Assembly: GCF_017833295.1 (NCBI RefSeq)
Contig: NZ_JAFIBW010000001.1
Location: 124,001 to 188,000 of the forward strand
Source of the DNA: Methylobacterium sp. PvR107
GTDB taxonomy: Bacteria > Pseudomonadota > Alphaproteobacteria > Rhizobiales > Beijerinckiaceae
DNA: 64,000 nucleotides
Direction of reading: 5' to 3'
The position numbers were made by a program, and so were the translations under genes. The notes under the pieces were generated by a model, which saw nothing but the letters and a program-made list of their open reading frames with translations, made no database searches and had not been told where the DNA came from. Each line of letters begins with the position of its first letter. Position 1 is the stretch's first letter. Positions 1 to 7,658 of the stretch are shown here, in pieces.

Positions 1-348
1 GTCGGCTTCGGGCTGACCGTGCCGATCTACGTGCTGGTGGCGCTCCTGTTCGGGATCTACATCCCCGAGCTGTTCCCCACCGAGGTGCGGCTGCGGGCCT
101 CCGGCCTGTGCAACACGGTCGGGCGCGGGGCGACGATCGTGACGCCCTTCCTGGTCGTGAGCCTGTTCGAGACCTACGGCATCGCGGGCGTGACCGGCCT
201 GATGATCGGGCTCCTGGCCCTGCAGATCGTGGCCGTCGCCGTCTTCGGCGTCGAGCCGCGCCGCCAGAGCCTGGAGAGCCTGGAGCCCGGCCTCACGCCG
301 GCCGAGGCCAGCGGGGCACGCAGCGCGGTGCCCCGCCCGATCACCTGA
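1..348 (+). CDS. MFS transporter, C-terminal fragment (cut by window edge)
   Basis: The reading frame is open from base 1, so the 5' part lies outside the window. The visible 115 residues hold two hydrophobic segments around the motif PELFPTEVRLRASG, which is typical of the sugar/metabolite-proton symporter branch of the major facilitator superfamily (E-x-F-P-T-x-x-R). A polar tail of about 30 residues ends the protein. The substrate cannot be told from this piece. A 107-base gap separates it from the next gene. Confidence 0.8.
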   Translation, partial: VGFGLTVPIYVLVALLFGIYIPELFPTEVRLRASGLCNTVGRGATIVTPFLVVSLFETYGIAGVTGLMIGLLALQIVAVAVFGVEPRRQSLESLEPGLTPAEASGARSAVPRPIT

Positions 349-455
349 GCGCCCATCACGTTCCCGCGCCATCCCGGAGCCGCACTCGGCGGTCCGGAAC
401 GGCGGCTGAGTTCGGCCTGCGGGAAGCATCAACACGTTCGAAGGCGAGATCCCCG

Positions 456-1571
456 ATGCGCACACCATACCGCAGGCCGCTGGGATGGGTCCTGGCCGCC
501 ATTCTGCTGGCCGCCGGCCTGTCGCCATCCTCCGCGCACGGTCCGAACGCGCCGCCGCATCGGCTGGAGCCGCTCGGCGATTTGCCGCTGGAGAGCGGCG
601 AGACGATCCGGGACTTCGCGATCTCCTACGTCACCCACGGGACGCTGAACGCCGACAAGTCGAACGCGATCCTCATGACCACCGCGATCGGCGGCAACCA
701 TCACCGGATCGACTTCCTCATCGGCCCCGGCAAGGCCCTCGACACGGACCGGTACTTCGTCGTCGCCACCGACGCGATCGGCAACGGGCTGACCACGAGC
801 CCGAGCAACAGCCCGAGCCAGCACGGCACCGCCTTCCCGCACTTCACCATCCGCGACATGGTCGAGAGCCAGAAGCGGCTCCTGGACCGGCTCGGGATCG
901 CCCACGTCGTTGCGGTGGCGGGCGCCTCGATGGGCGGCATGCAGGCGCTGCAATGGGGCGTCAGCCATCCCGCCTTCATGGACGGCCTGGTGGCGCTGAC
1001 CCCGATGGCGCGCACCGCGCCCTGGTCGATCGCCGTCAACGAGGCCACCCGCAAGGCGCTGATGCTCGATCCGGCCTTCAAGGACGGCACTTACGAAAAG
1101 CAGCCCGAGCAGGGCTGGCGGCTGCGCGCCGATATCCTGCAGGTGCTGGCCGCCCGGACGCCGGAGGCCCTGCGCGGGATCGCGCCGCAGCCCCTCGACA
1201 TCCTGCCCTGGATGCGCGCGCAAGAGGAGGCGGTGCTCAAGGCCGGCTTCGACGCCAACGACTGGATCGCCCAGACCTGGGCCTACGACCGCCACGACAT
1301 CGGCCAGACGCCCGGCTACGGCGGCGATGTCCGGAAGGCGCTCGCCGCGATCAGGGCCCGAACGCTGATCCTCACCGGCGGCAACCTCGACCTGTACAAT
1401 CCGGTCGAGGAGGCGCGCGAGGCCGGTGCCTATATCCCGCAGGCAAGCGTCGTCGCCGTGCCCTCCGTGCAGGGCCACACGACGGCCACGGCGACCAAGG
1501 CCGCGGACGTGGAGTTCATGAACCGGACCGTCCGGGATTTCCTGGACGCGGCCGCGCCGCGCGGCCGTTGA
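456..1571 (+). CDS. Secreted alpha/beta hydrolase, MetX (homoserine O-acetyltransferase)-like
   Basis: 371 residues from the ATG at 456; the same frame is open further upstream but overlaps the transporter gene. Residues 1-30 form a signal peptide (Arg-rich start, hydrophobic core, Ser-Ser-Ala-His-Gly region). The mature part has the MetX-type alpha/beta-hydrolase layout. The nucleophile elbow is GASMGGMQALQWG, a candidate acid lies in LTGGNLDLYNP and the catalytic His is in VQGHTTA. Cytoplasmic MetX acetylates homoserine. A signal peptide argues against that role and for a periplasmic esterase or acyltransferase. It is followed 16 bases later by another secreted hydrolase, which suggests a two-gene unit. 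Confidence 0.75.
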   Translation: MRTPYRRPLGWVLAAILLAAGLSPSSAHGPNAPPHRLEPLGDLPLESGETIRDFAISYVTHGTLNADKSNAILMTTAIGGNHHRIDFLIGPGKALDTDRYFVVATDAIGNGLTTSPSNSPSQHGTAFPHFTIRDMVESQKRLLDRLGIAHVVAVAGASMGGMQALQWGVSHPAFMDGLVALTPMARTAPWSIAVNEATRKALMLDPAFKDGTYEKQPEQGWRLRADILQVLAARTPEALRGIAPQPLDILPWMRAQEEAVLKAGFDANDWIAQTWAYDRHDIGQTPGYGGDVRKALAAIRARTLILTGGNLDLYNPVEEAREAGAYIPQASVVAVPSVQGHTTATATKAADVEFMNRTVRDFLDAAAPRGR

Positions 1572-1587
1572 CACGGCGAGAGGTCAG

Positions 1588-2643
1588 ATGATGATCGGAC
1601 AGACGGCGATCGCGATCGGCGCGGCTCTGGCGGCGCTCGCCGCCGGCCCCGCCGCGGCGCAGCAGCAGGCCGCCCCGCTGCAGGTGCCGGCCAAGTCCGT
1701 GCCGGTGCCCGCCGATGTCAGCCCGCAGATGGGCAGGATCATCGGCCAGCCGCTGCGGACGAACTGGGACATTCACCCGAAGGACGGCGCGGCCTGGAAG
1801 CCCGTCGCCGAGGCCGGCGCGGAGGCGCTCAGGAAGCTCGTGCCCGGCATGATCGAGCGCTTGCACGTGAAGGTCGAGCGCACGACGATCGACGGGGTAC
1901 GGGCCTTCATCGTGACCCCGGACGTCGTCCCGCCGGAGAACCGCGACCGGGTCCTCGTCCACGTTCACGGCGGCTGCTTCGTGCTCAACCCCGGCGAGGC
2001 CGGATTGCCGGAGGCGCTGTTCATGGCCGGATTCGGCCACTTCAAGGTGATCTCGGTCGATTACCGCATGCCGCCGGAGGCGGTCTATCCGGCGGCCCAC
2101 GACGACGCCATGACGGTTTGGAAGGCCGTGACGCGGACGACGGATCCGCGCAAGACCGCGATCTTCGGGACCTCGGCCGGCGGCGCGCTGACCCTCGCCA
2201 TGGTGCTCCGGGCCAAGCAGGAGGGACTGCCCTTGCCGGCCGCCATCGCGCCCGGCACGCCGATGTCGGATACCACCAAGGTCGGCGACAGCTTCGTGAC
2301 GAACGCGATGCTCGACAACGTGCTGGTCTCGCCGGACGGCTTCTGTGACGACGGCGCCAAGGTCTACGCGGACGGCCACGACCTCAGGGACCCGATGCTC
2401 TCACCCGTCTACGGCGACTTCACGGGCTTCCCGCCCGCCATCCTGACCACCGGCACGCGCGACCTGCTGCTCTCGAACACGGTGCGCGTGCATCGCAAGC
2501 TGCGCGAGGCCGGCGTGGAAGCCTTCCTTCAAGTCGGGGAAGGCCAGTCCCACGCCCAGTACATCAGGGACGATACCGCTCCGGAAACCCGGGCGGTGTT
2601 CGAGGAAATTGCGCACTTCTTCGACAAGCATCTCGCTCACTAG
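1588..2643 (+). CDS. Secreted esterase, hormone-sensitive-lipase-like alpha/beta hydrolase
   Basis: 351 residues. Two consecutive ATG codons (1588, 1591) follow a GAGAGG ribosome site. An N-terminal signal peptide (residues 1-25, ending Ala-Ala-Ala-Gln) is followed by the HSL/family-IV esterase signatures. These are the oxyanion-hole motif HVHGGCF (the usual HGGG has Cys in the last place), the nucleophile elbow GTSAGGAL, an acid in GTRDLLL and the His in GQSHAQYI. It probably hydrolyses short-chain esters in the periplasm. It is likely co-transcribed with the MetX-like gene just upstream. Substrate unknown. Confidence 0.8.
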   Translation: MMIGQTAIAIGAALAALAAGPAAAQQQAAPLQVPAKSVPVPADVSPQMGRIIGQPLRTNWDIHPKDGAAWKPVAEAGAEALRKLVPGMIERLHVKVERTTIDGVRAFIVTPDVVPPENRDRVLVHVHGGCFVLNPGEAGLPEALFMAGFGHFKVISVDYRMPPEAVYPAAHDDAMTVWKAVTRTTDPRKTAIFGTSAGGALTLAMVLRAKQEGLPLPAAIAPGTPMSDTTKVGDSFVTNAMLDNVLVSPDGFCDDGAKVYADGHDLRDPMLSPVYGDFTGFPPAILTTGTRDLLLSNTVRVHRKLREAGVEAFLQVGEGQSHAQYIRDDTAPETRAVFEEIAHFFDKHLAH

Positions 2644-2733
2644 GGCCTCGCCCAGGGCAGCTGGCAGCGTCCGCTTGCGAGACGGTCGAACAAGCAGCTT
2701 AACGGCCGGGATGGGCGCATTCCGGACGTGGGG

Positions 2734-2991
2734 TTATCGCTGCGCTGAGCAGCTCATCGGCCGGCGATTCGTACGCCGAATCGCCGGCTTGCCTTGTCTG
2801 CGGTTAGGCTGCCGCTGCTGCGGCAGCGTTCGCGTGTAGGAGTGCCATCTCATCGCGCCGGCGAACCATCCGGCATGGGGCTTGCCGCTCTTGTCAGTGC
2901 CGAACACGACGAGGGCCGGCGCCGGCTTGGCGAGCGGGCTTTCAGCGGGCGTCCCTGCGCCCATCGTTTTCGTGGCGGTGGCTGCGGTCAT
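2734..2991 (-). CDS. Small protein with VVFGTDKSGKPHA motif, possibly 3'-frameshifted
   Basis: 85 residues from an ATG preceded by CTGGAG at 7-base spacing. The core VVFGTDKSGKPHAGWF resembles small conserved proteins that I associate with Methylobacterium; they carry a similar FGTD-x-x-GKPHA stretch near the N-terminus. After GWF the present frame becomes basic and low in hydrophobics, whereas the neighbouring frame reads DEMALLHANAAAAA, closer to what I would expect of the family. The 3' half may therefore be frameshifted. Function unknown. An attenuator-like hairpin lies directly upstream. Confidence 0.4.
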   Translation of the reverse strand: MTAATATKTMGAGTPAESPLAKPAPALVVFGTDKSGKPHAGWFAGAMRWHSYTRTLPQQRQPNRRQGKPAIRRTNRRPMSCSAQR

Positions 2992-3011
2992 GGCTGGCTC
3001 CAGAAAAGCAA

Positions 3012-3035
3012 AGGGGGCCTCGGATGAGACCCCCT
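3012..3035 (-). terminator. Terminator-like hairpin in the leader of the small minus-strand gene
   Basis: A G-rich arm (AGGGGG-C-CTC) and its complement (GAG-A-CCCCCT) enclose a GGAT loop, giving nine pairs with one internal mismatch. Read on the minus strand it is followed at once by TTTGCTTTT and then, within 20 bases, by the ribosome site and ATG of the gene starting at 2991. This is the shape of an intrinsic terminator placed as an attenuator rather than at a gene end. No T-run follows on the plus strand. Confidence 0.55.
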
Positions 3036-3259
3036 CGGGATGGTTGCAGATGGCCGATGTTGACGCGGTAGGCCGGACGGTCGCGCTCGGCGGTCCAGCA
3101 TCGGCGTGGTTGGCAGGGGCCTCATGGCGGCCCTCGATGGAGGCCACAAAACGGCCGCCCAACAGCACATGACAAGAGTATCTTCTTATTCTTCATGTCG
3201 GCATCGAAAGGGGTGCGGTGCGCTATGATGCCGAGCCGACGCAGCGGCCGGAGTGCTCC

Positions 3260-4321
3260 ATGAACTTAGACCGACGTCTCCTCCTGGCCGGCGCGGCCGC
3301 ACAACTCTTGCCGGTTCAAATTGCCGGCGCCGAGGACCGCCAAGTCACGCCGGCCAGTGCGCGCATGAAAGCCGTCGTCGCCGGGCCGGAGGGGGTCCTC
3401 TTCGCCGACTCTGACACCCCGACGCCGAAACCGACGGAGGTGCTTGTCAGGGTCAGGGCGGCCGCCCTCAACCGCGCCGATCTGGCCGTCGGGGCGGGGC
3501 AGCCGCATGGCCCGGGCACGATCCCCGGCCTGGAGTGGTCCGGTGAGGTCGTGGCGGTCGGTACGGCCGTGAACGACTTCCGTCCCGGTGAGCGCGTCAT
3601 GTGCTCCGGTGCTGGTGCGTACGCCGAGTATGCCGTCGCGGATCACGGTCGAACCCTCCCGCTACCGGCCGACATGTCGTTCGAGGTTGCCGCGACGCTG
3701 CCGGTCGCTCTTCAGACGATGCACGACGCCCTCATCACGCAGGCGCACCTGCAGCCGGGCGAGACGGTGCTGATCCAGGGAGCGAGTTCTGGGGTTGGAT
3801 TGATGGCCCTCCAGATGGCCCGCTGGCGGAAAGCCTCGGTTGTGATCGGCACATCGAGAAGCCCTGAACATCGCGCACGTCTGTCCCAGTTCGGTGCCAC
3901 GCTGGCGATCGATACGAACGACCCAAACTGGCCCGAGCAGGTTCGCCAAGCGACGGGCGGCCGAGGCGTCGACGTGATTATCGATCAGGTCTCCGCGCCA
4001 GTCATCAACGGCAACATGCAGGCTGCGGCCGTTCTCGGACGCATCGTCAACGTCGGTCGGCTCGGCGGCAGCCGAGGCGAGTTCGACTTCGACCTCCATG
4101 CCACGAAGCGCATCAGCTACATCGGCGTGACGAACCGGACCCGATCGATCGAGGAGCAGCGCGCGATCACCGAACGGGTCCGAGCGGATCTCTGGCAGGC
4201 GATTGCGGAGAAGAGATTCAGCCTGCCAATCGATAGCAGTTACCCGCTCGTCGAGGCACCAGCCGCGCTCGCGCGCATGAAGCAGAACAAGCATTTCGGA
4301 AAGATCGTCCTGACGATCTGA
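3260..4321 (+). CDS. Medium-chain dehydrogenase/reductase, zinc-independent quinone-oxidoreductase type
   Basis: 353 residues from the ATG at 3260; an in-frame ATG at 3218 would add 14 residues with no clear benefit. The N-terminus (Arg-Arg then LLLAGAAAQLL) looks like a signal or Tat-like leader, unusual for this family. The GroES-like domain follows from about residue 35 (AALNRADLAVGAGQPHG, GLEWSGEVVAVG). The Rossmann fold carries ILIQGASSGVGLMALQMAR, an NADPH-type motif. The structural-zinc cysteine cluster is absent, so this is a QOR/enoyl-reductase-like enzyme. It stands alone between long intergenic stretches. Confidence 0.8.
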   Translation: MNLDRRLLLAGAAAQLLPVQIAGAEDRQVTPASARMKAVVAGPEGVLFADSDTPTPKPTEVLVRVRAAALNRADLAVGAGQPHGPGTIPGLEWSGEVVAVGTAVNDFRPGERVMCSGAGAYAEYAVADHGRTLPLPADMSFEVAATLPVALQTMHDALITQAHLQPGETVLIQGASSGVGLMALQMARWRKASVVIGTSRSPEHRARLSQFGATLAIDTNDPNWPEQVRQATGGRGVDVIIDQVSAPVINGNMQAAAVLGRIVNVGRLGGSRGEFDFDLHATKRISYIGVTNRTRSIEEQRAITERVRADLWQAIAEKRFSLPIDSSYPLVEAPAALARMKQNKHFGKIVLTI

Positions 4322-4655
4322 GGCGTGCGCCGAGCGGCGCCCTCCTTTCCGAACGCAATAGGCGTTGCGTCGGCTTCATAAGGTTGCCTTGGAGGACATG
4401 CGCAGCCGTGGCCGGACGGCAGAGCAGTGCTTCATCCGGCCAGACGATCAGGCCGGGCTGATCCTGAAGCAGATGCTCACCGCGGGCTCCTTCGACTGCC
4501 CCGTGTCCGGCCGCCCGCCTCCCTGGGCTGCCGGCCGCCTGCGCCTGTCCGCTGCCGGGATCCAATCTTCCGGCTACCCAGGGCCGCTCCCACGCCGTCG
4601 CCTCTCATCGGGCTCGGTCCAAAACAGCGGTCCGGTCACGTCAGCAGGGCGAGGC
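4322..4655 (+). other. Intergenic region between convergent genes
   Basis: 334 bases between the reductase (plus) and the oxygenase of the biosynthetic cluster (minus). Open frames here have no recognisable protein features. It may mark the left edge of the cluster. Confidence 0.5.
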
Positions 4656-5564
4656 TCAGGCTCGTTCAGCGGAGACCAAGCGTCTTCGCGCATCCCTCGT
4701 CAGGCGGATCGCCGCCCCGGTGGCCGCTTTGGCGCGATCGCTCAAGACGGAGCAGCCTGGCCCGCGCGGCGTGACGCCGAGGCGTCGAAGATAGTGATTG
4801 GCCCGGTAGATGTCGGCTCGATACCAAGCCGGAAATTCAAAGTTGAGGCTCAGCGAGATCGAGATGTTGTCGTGGTTCTTGACCCAGTGCGCACCATGGG
4901 TCGGGATATGAACCGCATCGCCCGGATCGAGCCGAAAATGCTGCGCCTCGACGTCGACCCGCGGCTTGTAGTGGCCCGCCGAGATGTCGCCTGCATAGTA
5001 AACCTCAAGCTCTTCCTCGGTCGTGACTGTGCGATCGTTCGGATCGCAGACCCACAGATCCTTGGATCCGGCGATCTGCACCAGGAAGTTGACCTCGGCG
5101 TCGAAATGGAATGGCGTGACCCGATTGGGCGAGGTGATGAAGACCAGCATCTCGGGATTGCGGAGCAGGTGAGCACCTGACGGTCCCGCCACATCCCGTA
5201 CGAAGGCGGCCCAATCCGCGAGGACCGCAGCGTAGGCCGGGTTCACCTCGACGTGCTTCATGACGATCCACGCGCCTGCGCTCTCGATCCGTTCGATGAC
5301 GTCGGTCACCGGCCGGTCCGGCACGGGGATCTTTCCCCACTTGTCGTCGATGCTGACGTCGCCCGCGTCGAAGTAGAGATCACCCTTGCGCTTACTCACC
5401 TCACGCGCGAGGCGCATCAAGGCGTCGACCGTGAAGAGCGGATGTGCGGCCAACGGGTGGGTCGCCCGGAACGGCTCACGGTGAAGGGCCCGCCGACAGA
5501 CCTCGACAGGCTCGCGCGTCGCCCAGTGAACGGTGGCGGCCTCTCCCTTTTGCACCGTCGTCAT
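4656..5564 (-). CDS. JmjC/cupin-8-type Fe(II)/2-oxoglutarate-dependent oxygenase
   Basis: 302 residues; the ATG follows AAGGAG at a good distance. The double-stranded beta-helix carries an HxD pair (H153-F-D155 in TPFHFDAEVNF) and a distal His in HIPTHGAHW (H223 or H226), the usual iron triad. LWVCDPND between them is typical of cupin-8 aspartyl/peptidyl hydroxylases. The last 50 residues are basic. It lies leftward beside a methyltransferase and near the NRPS/PKS genes. I infer that it hydroxylates a carrier-bound amino acid or the released peptide. Its upstream region holds a TGACA-TT-TGTCA dyad like those before other cluster genes. Confidence 0.75.
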   Translation of the reverse strand: MTTVQKGEAATVHWATREPVEVCRRALHREPFRATHPLAAHPLFTVDALMRLAREVSKRKGDLYFDAGDVSIDDKWGKIPVPDRPVTDVIERIESAGAWIVMKHVEVNPAYAAVLADWAAFVRDVAGPSGAHLLRNPEMLVFITSPNRVTPFHFDAEVNFLVQIAGSKDLWVCDPNDRTVTTEEELEVYYAGDISAGHYKPRVDVEAQHFRLDPGDAVHIPTHGAHWVKNHDNISISLSLNFEFPAWYRADIYRANHYLRRLGVTPRGPGCSVLSDRAKAATGAAIRLTRDARRRLVSAERA

Positions 5565-6037
5565 TGAACGTCTCCTTCTTACGGTCAGATAGTGTTATAC
5601 AGGTCGATCCGGAGGCAATGACATTTGTCAATACTGTTTAAATCCCCCAAGATTTTGATTTCTTGCTGATCAAATCGGACATGCGACAACGATCGTTCCG
5701 ATAGATTGAGTGTTGGTCGTCGATGCGTTGTCATACTAATGTTTGCGTGACTCGAAAAAATCCTGTTATATTACCTGTGTTCTGCGATTGCGGAGCGCAT
5801 ATAGGCTATCGATGGCTGACAGGGCGCGACATGACGGGTTCTCGTCAGGTTCGTGTCGGCAGCATAGACGCGGGGTGCCGTGTTCCTCACCGTTGCCCGA
5901 TCCGTCATCGCCGGCGGCACGGTTGGCCTTTCAGGGTCCCACGTCATTCGTCGCCGGCTCGCGCCGGTGACGCCGATGGGGCAAGCCGGCCTCTTCGTCA
6001 GAAACGGTGTCCGCCGCCAGGCCCAGCACGACACGAG
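5565..6037 (-). other. AT-rich intergenic region upstream of the oxygenase gene
   Basis: About 470 bases, clearly richer in A+T than the flanking genes. It lies between two leftward genes, so the oxygenase probably has its own promoter here rather than being read from the methyltransferase promoter. No gene is supported. Confidence 0.5.
5618..5631. promoter_or_regulatory. TGA-N6-TCAA dyad (FNR/FixK-superfamily-like site)
   Basis: ATGACATTTGTCAA contains the perfect inverted repeat TGACA-TT-TGTCA. It sits 54 bases upstream of the ATG at 5564. It matches the outline (T)TGA-N6-TCAA shared with sites at 7560 and 22451, each before a transcription unit of the same cluster. The binding protein is not known; CRP/FNR-family proteins recognise this outline. 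Confidence 0.4.
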
Positions 6038-6931
6038 TCAGCCGTCAGCGCGGATCTCCTGTCCGGACTGCGTCGCGACGAAAACGGGGTCATGTTCCAG
6101 TAAGAACCCGGAATAAAAAGGAACCGTATGATCGGCATCACCCGGAATCTGGAGGGTCAGCTCCGCTGCAGACCAAGTGTCGAGCAAGCGATAACCGGCG
6201 CCCTCAAGTTCCTTCAGGAGCTCCTGTCGGTTCCTGACCAGGCAGGCCACCCGAAAGGACCCGCTATCCTGCACCGCCGCAAACGACGGGCCATCCGTCA
6301 CCGGTGTCCGGTTGATGAGAATGTATCTCGGTACGTCCTCCAGGGTCGAAAGCATGCTCGCGAGCGGTTGTTTCAGGTAGTGTAGGGCACCGGAAATCAG
6401 GAGAAGATCCGCGCCGCTGGCTTCGCGCCACGTATCCGCGAATGAGAGGCGGTCTGCGCCGCGCGCCTGCGCCAGCCTTCGCCCGCGTGCGATGTTCTCC
6501 GGGAGATCGTGTACGGTCCAGGCCAGATCCTTGTCTGGGAAAAAATCTGAATAACAATAATATAAATTGCCGACATTGCCTCCTAAATCGAAGATCGATC
6601 GGATGTTGGGGAGCAGGCGCTGCAGGTGGAAGAGAGCGGCATAGTCACTGGGACGCGCGCGCTTGTTCAGCGTGAGATGGAGGTCGGCGTTCGCGGGATT
6701 TTGGTGACCCTGCTGTGCATAGGCTGAAACCGCGGCCTCGGCCTCCTCCAATGTCCGGTAAGACCGTTGATAGCCGAGCGCCATGCGATACAGAGAGCGG
6801 AATCCAGGCGCTTCCCGAGCGGCGTTGATCACGCGCCGAGCCAGAGCCAGCCGACTCAGCCAGTTCAGCGCGGCTCCGGTGAACCGAACTTGGCGGACGC
6901 GCAGGGGTGTTTTTAGGGCTTCGGCGCTCAT
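6038..6931 (-). CDS. SAM-dependent methyltransferase, TIGR04325-like
   Basis: 297 residues from the ATG at 6931, chosen over an upstream TTG because CAGGAG lies nine bases before it. The SAM-binding glycine motif FDLGGNVGNLYY is at residues 114-125, followed by WTVHDLPE (acidic post-I motif) and LLLISGALHYL (motif II/III). The N-terminal 110 residues with YRTLEEAEAAV and the spacing fit the uncharacterised TIGR04325 family, which is often found in polysaccharide and natural-product loci. It is probably an O- or N-methyltransferase tailoring the cluster's product. It is divergent from the NRPS genes across a 727-base promoter region. Confidence 0.65.
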   Translation of the reverse strand: MSAEALKTPLRVRQVRFTGAALNWLSRLALARRVINAAREAPGFRSLYRMALGYQRSYRTLEEAEAAVSAYAQQGHQNPANADLHLTLNKRARPSDYAALFHLQRLLPNIRSIFDLGGNVGNLYYCYSDFFPDKDLAWTVHDLPENIARGRRLAQARGADRLSFADTWREASGADLLLISGALHYLKQPLASMLSTLEDVPRYILINRTPVTDGPSFAAVQDSGSFRVACLVRNRQELLKELEGAGYRLLDTWSAAELTLQIPGDADHTVPFYSGFLLEHDPVFVATQSGQEIRADG

Positions 6932-7658
6932 CGATTCTGGCTCCTGCGGATGTGATGTTGTCCTCAAATTCGTAAATCGTCGGAGCTGAACTCATTGTAG
7001 GACCGCGACCGAAGCTTTTAATGCTGTGTTTCGTAGATACGTCTTGAATCTGATGGCCTGTCTTTTCCGACCGATATTGGGACGTCGTCAGTCGCAGGGG
7101 ATCGATGCGACGTGACAGTGCTGGTCTTTCCGAAGCTCATTTGCGTCGAACCTGCCGAACGCAGGTATACCGTCTGCCCACTGGCCCCAGGGCGAGCGGG
7201 TCGCTCTCGAAGTGTCGCGATGTAGACGGTTCATCAACAGTGTCAGAAGAATGCGTCCTGCTCCCGGGATGTAGGCCAGTCGACATCGGCGCTCGTCAGT
7301 ACAAGAAAACTCAGTCTCGCCTCTTGATTTCAATGATCTATGCCGTATTCAATGGCTAGCATACGCAAATTTGCATTTCCTGACATCGCAAATGTCTCAT
7401 CGAGATGGCTTGTCGGTCGCATATTTTTGCAGTGCACAAATAAGACAGTTGTCTGACCATCTAGACCCGTCTGACAGAGCGTAGAACATTGCCGATAACC
7501 TGGACTTCGCGTCAGCTTCATTCGGTTGGCGCAGTTATCATGCGGAATCATCGTGTCAAGTTGATTAAAATCAACGGCGAATCGCATTATAACGCTAGGA
7601 GGGATGCCGGTAAGGCTTTGATCTCACATTATAGAGCCATGTTATCGAGGCCAAAAGC
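6932..7658 (+). other. Divergent AT-rich control region of the biosynthetic cluster
   Basis: 727 bases without a supported gene, between the leftward methyltransferase and the rightward NRPS operon. It holds several inverted repeats: GACAT-CGCAA-ATGTC (7382-7396), AGACA-GT-TGTCT (7443-7454) and the 7560-7575 palindrome. A TATAAC hexamer lies at 7588. The NRPS start is preceded by GAGG at 8-base spacing. This is the most likely place for control of the main operon. Confidence 0.55.
7560..7575. promoter_or_regulatory. Perfect FNR/FixK-type palindrome upstream of the NRPS operon
   Basis: GTTGATTAAAATCAAC is a perfect dyad and contains TTGAT-N4-ATCAA, the textbook FNR/FixK (anaerobox) consensus. 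It lies 84-99 bases before the NRPS ATG. The nearest -10-like hexamer (TATAAC, 7588-7593) would put the site centre near -33; another (TATAGA, 7630) near -75. Neither is the classical -41.5, so activation or repression cannot be decided. Confidence 0.55.

Noticed and set aside
108..455. Upstream extension of the MetX-like hydrolase frame to 108
   Set aside because: It overlaps the MFS gene in another frame, reads as an Arg/Pro-rich shadow, and the signal peptide begins exactly at the ATG at 456.
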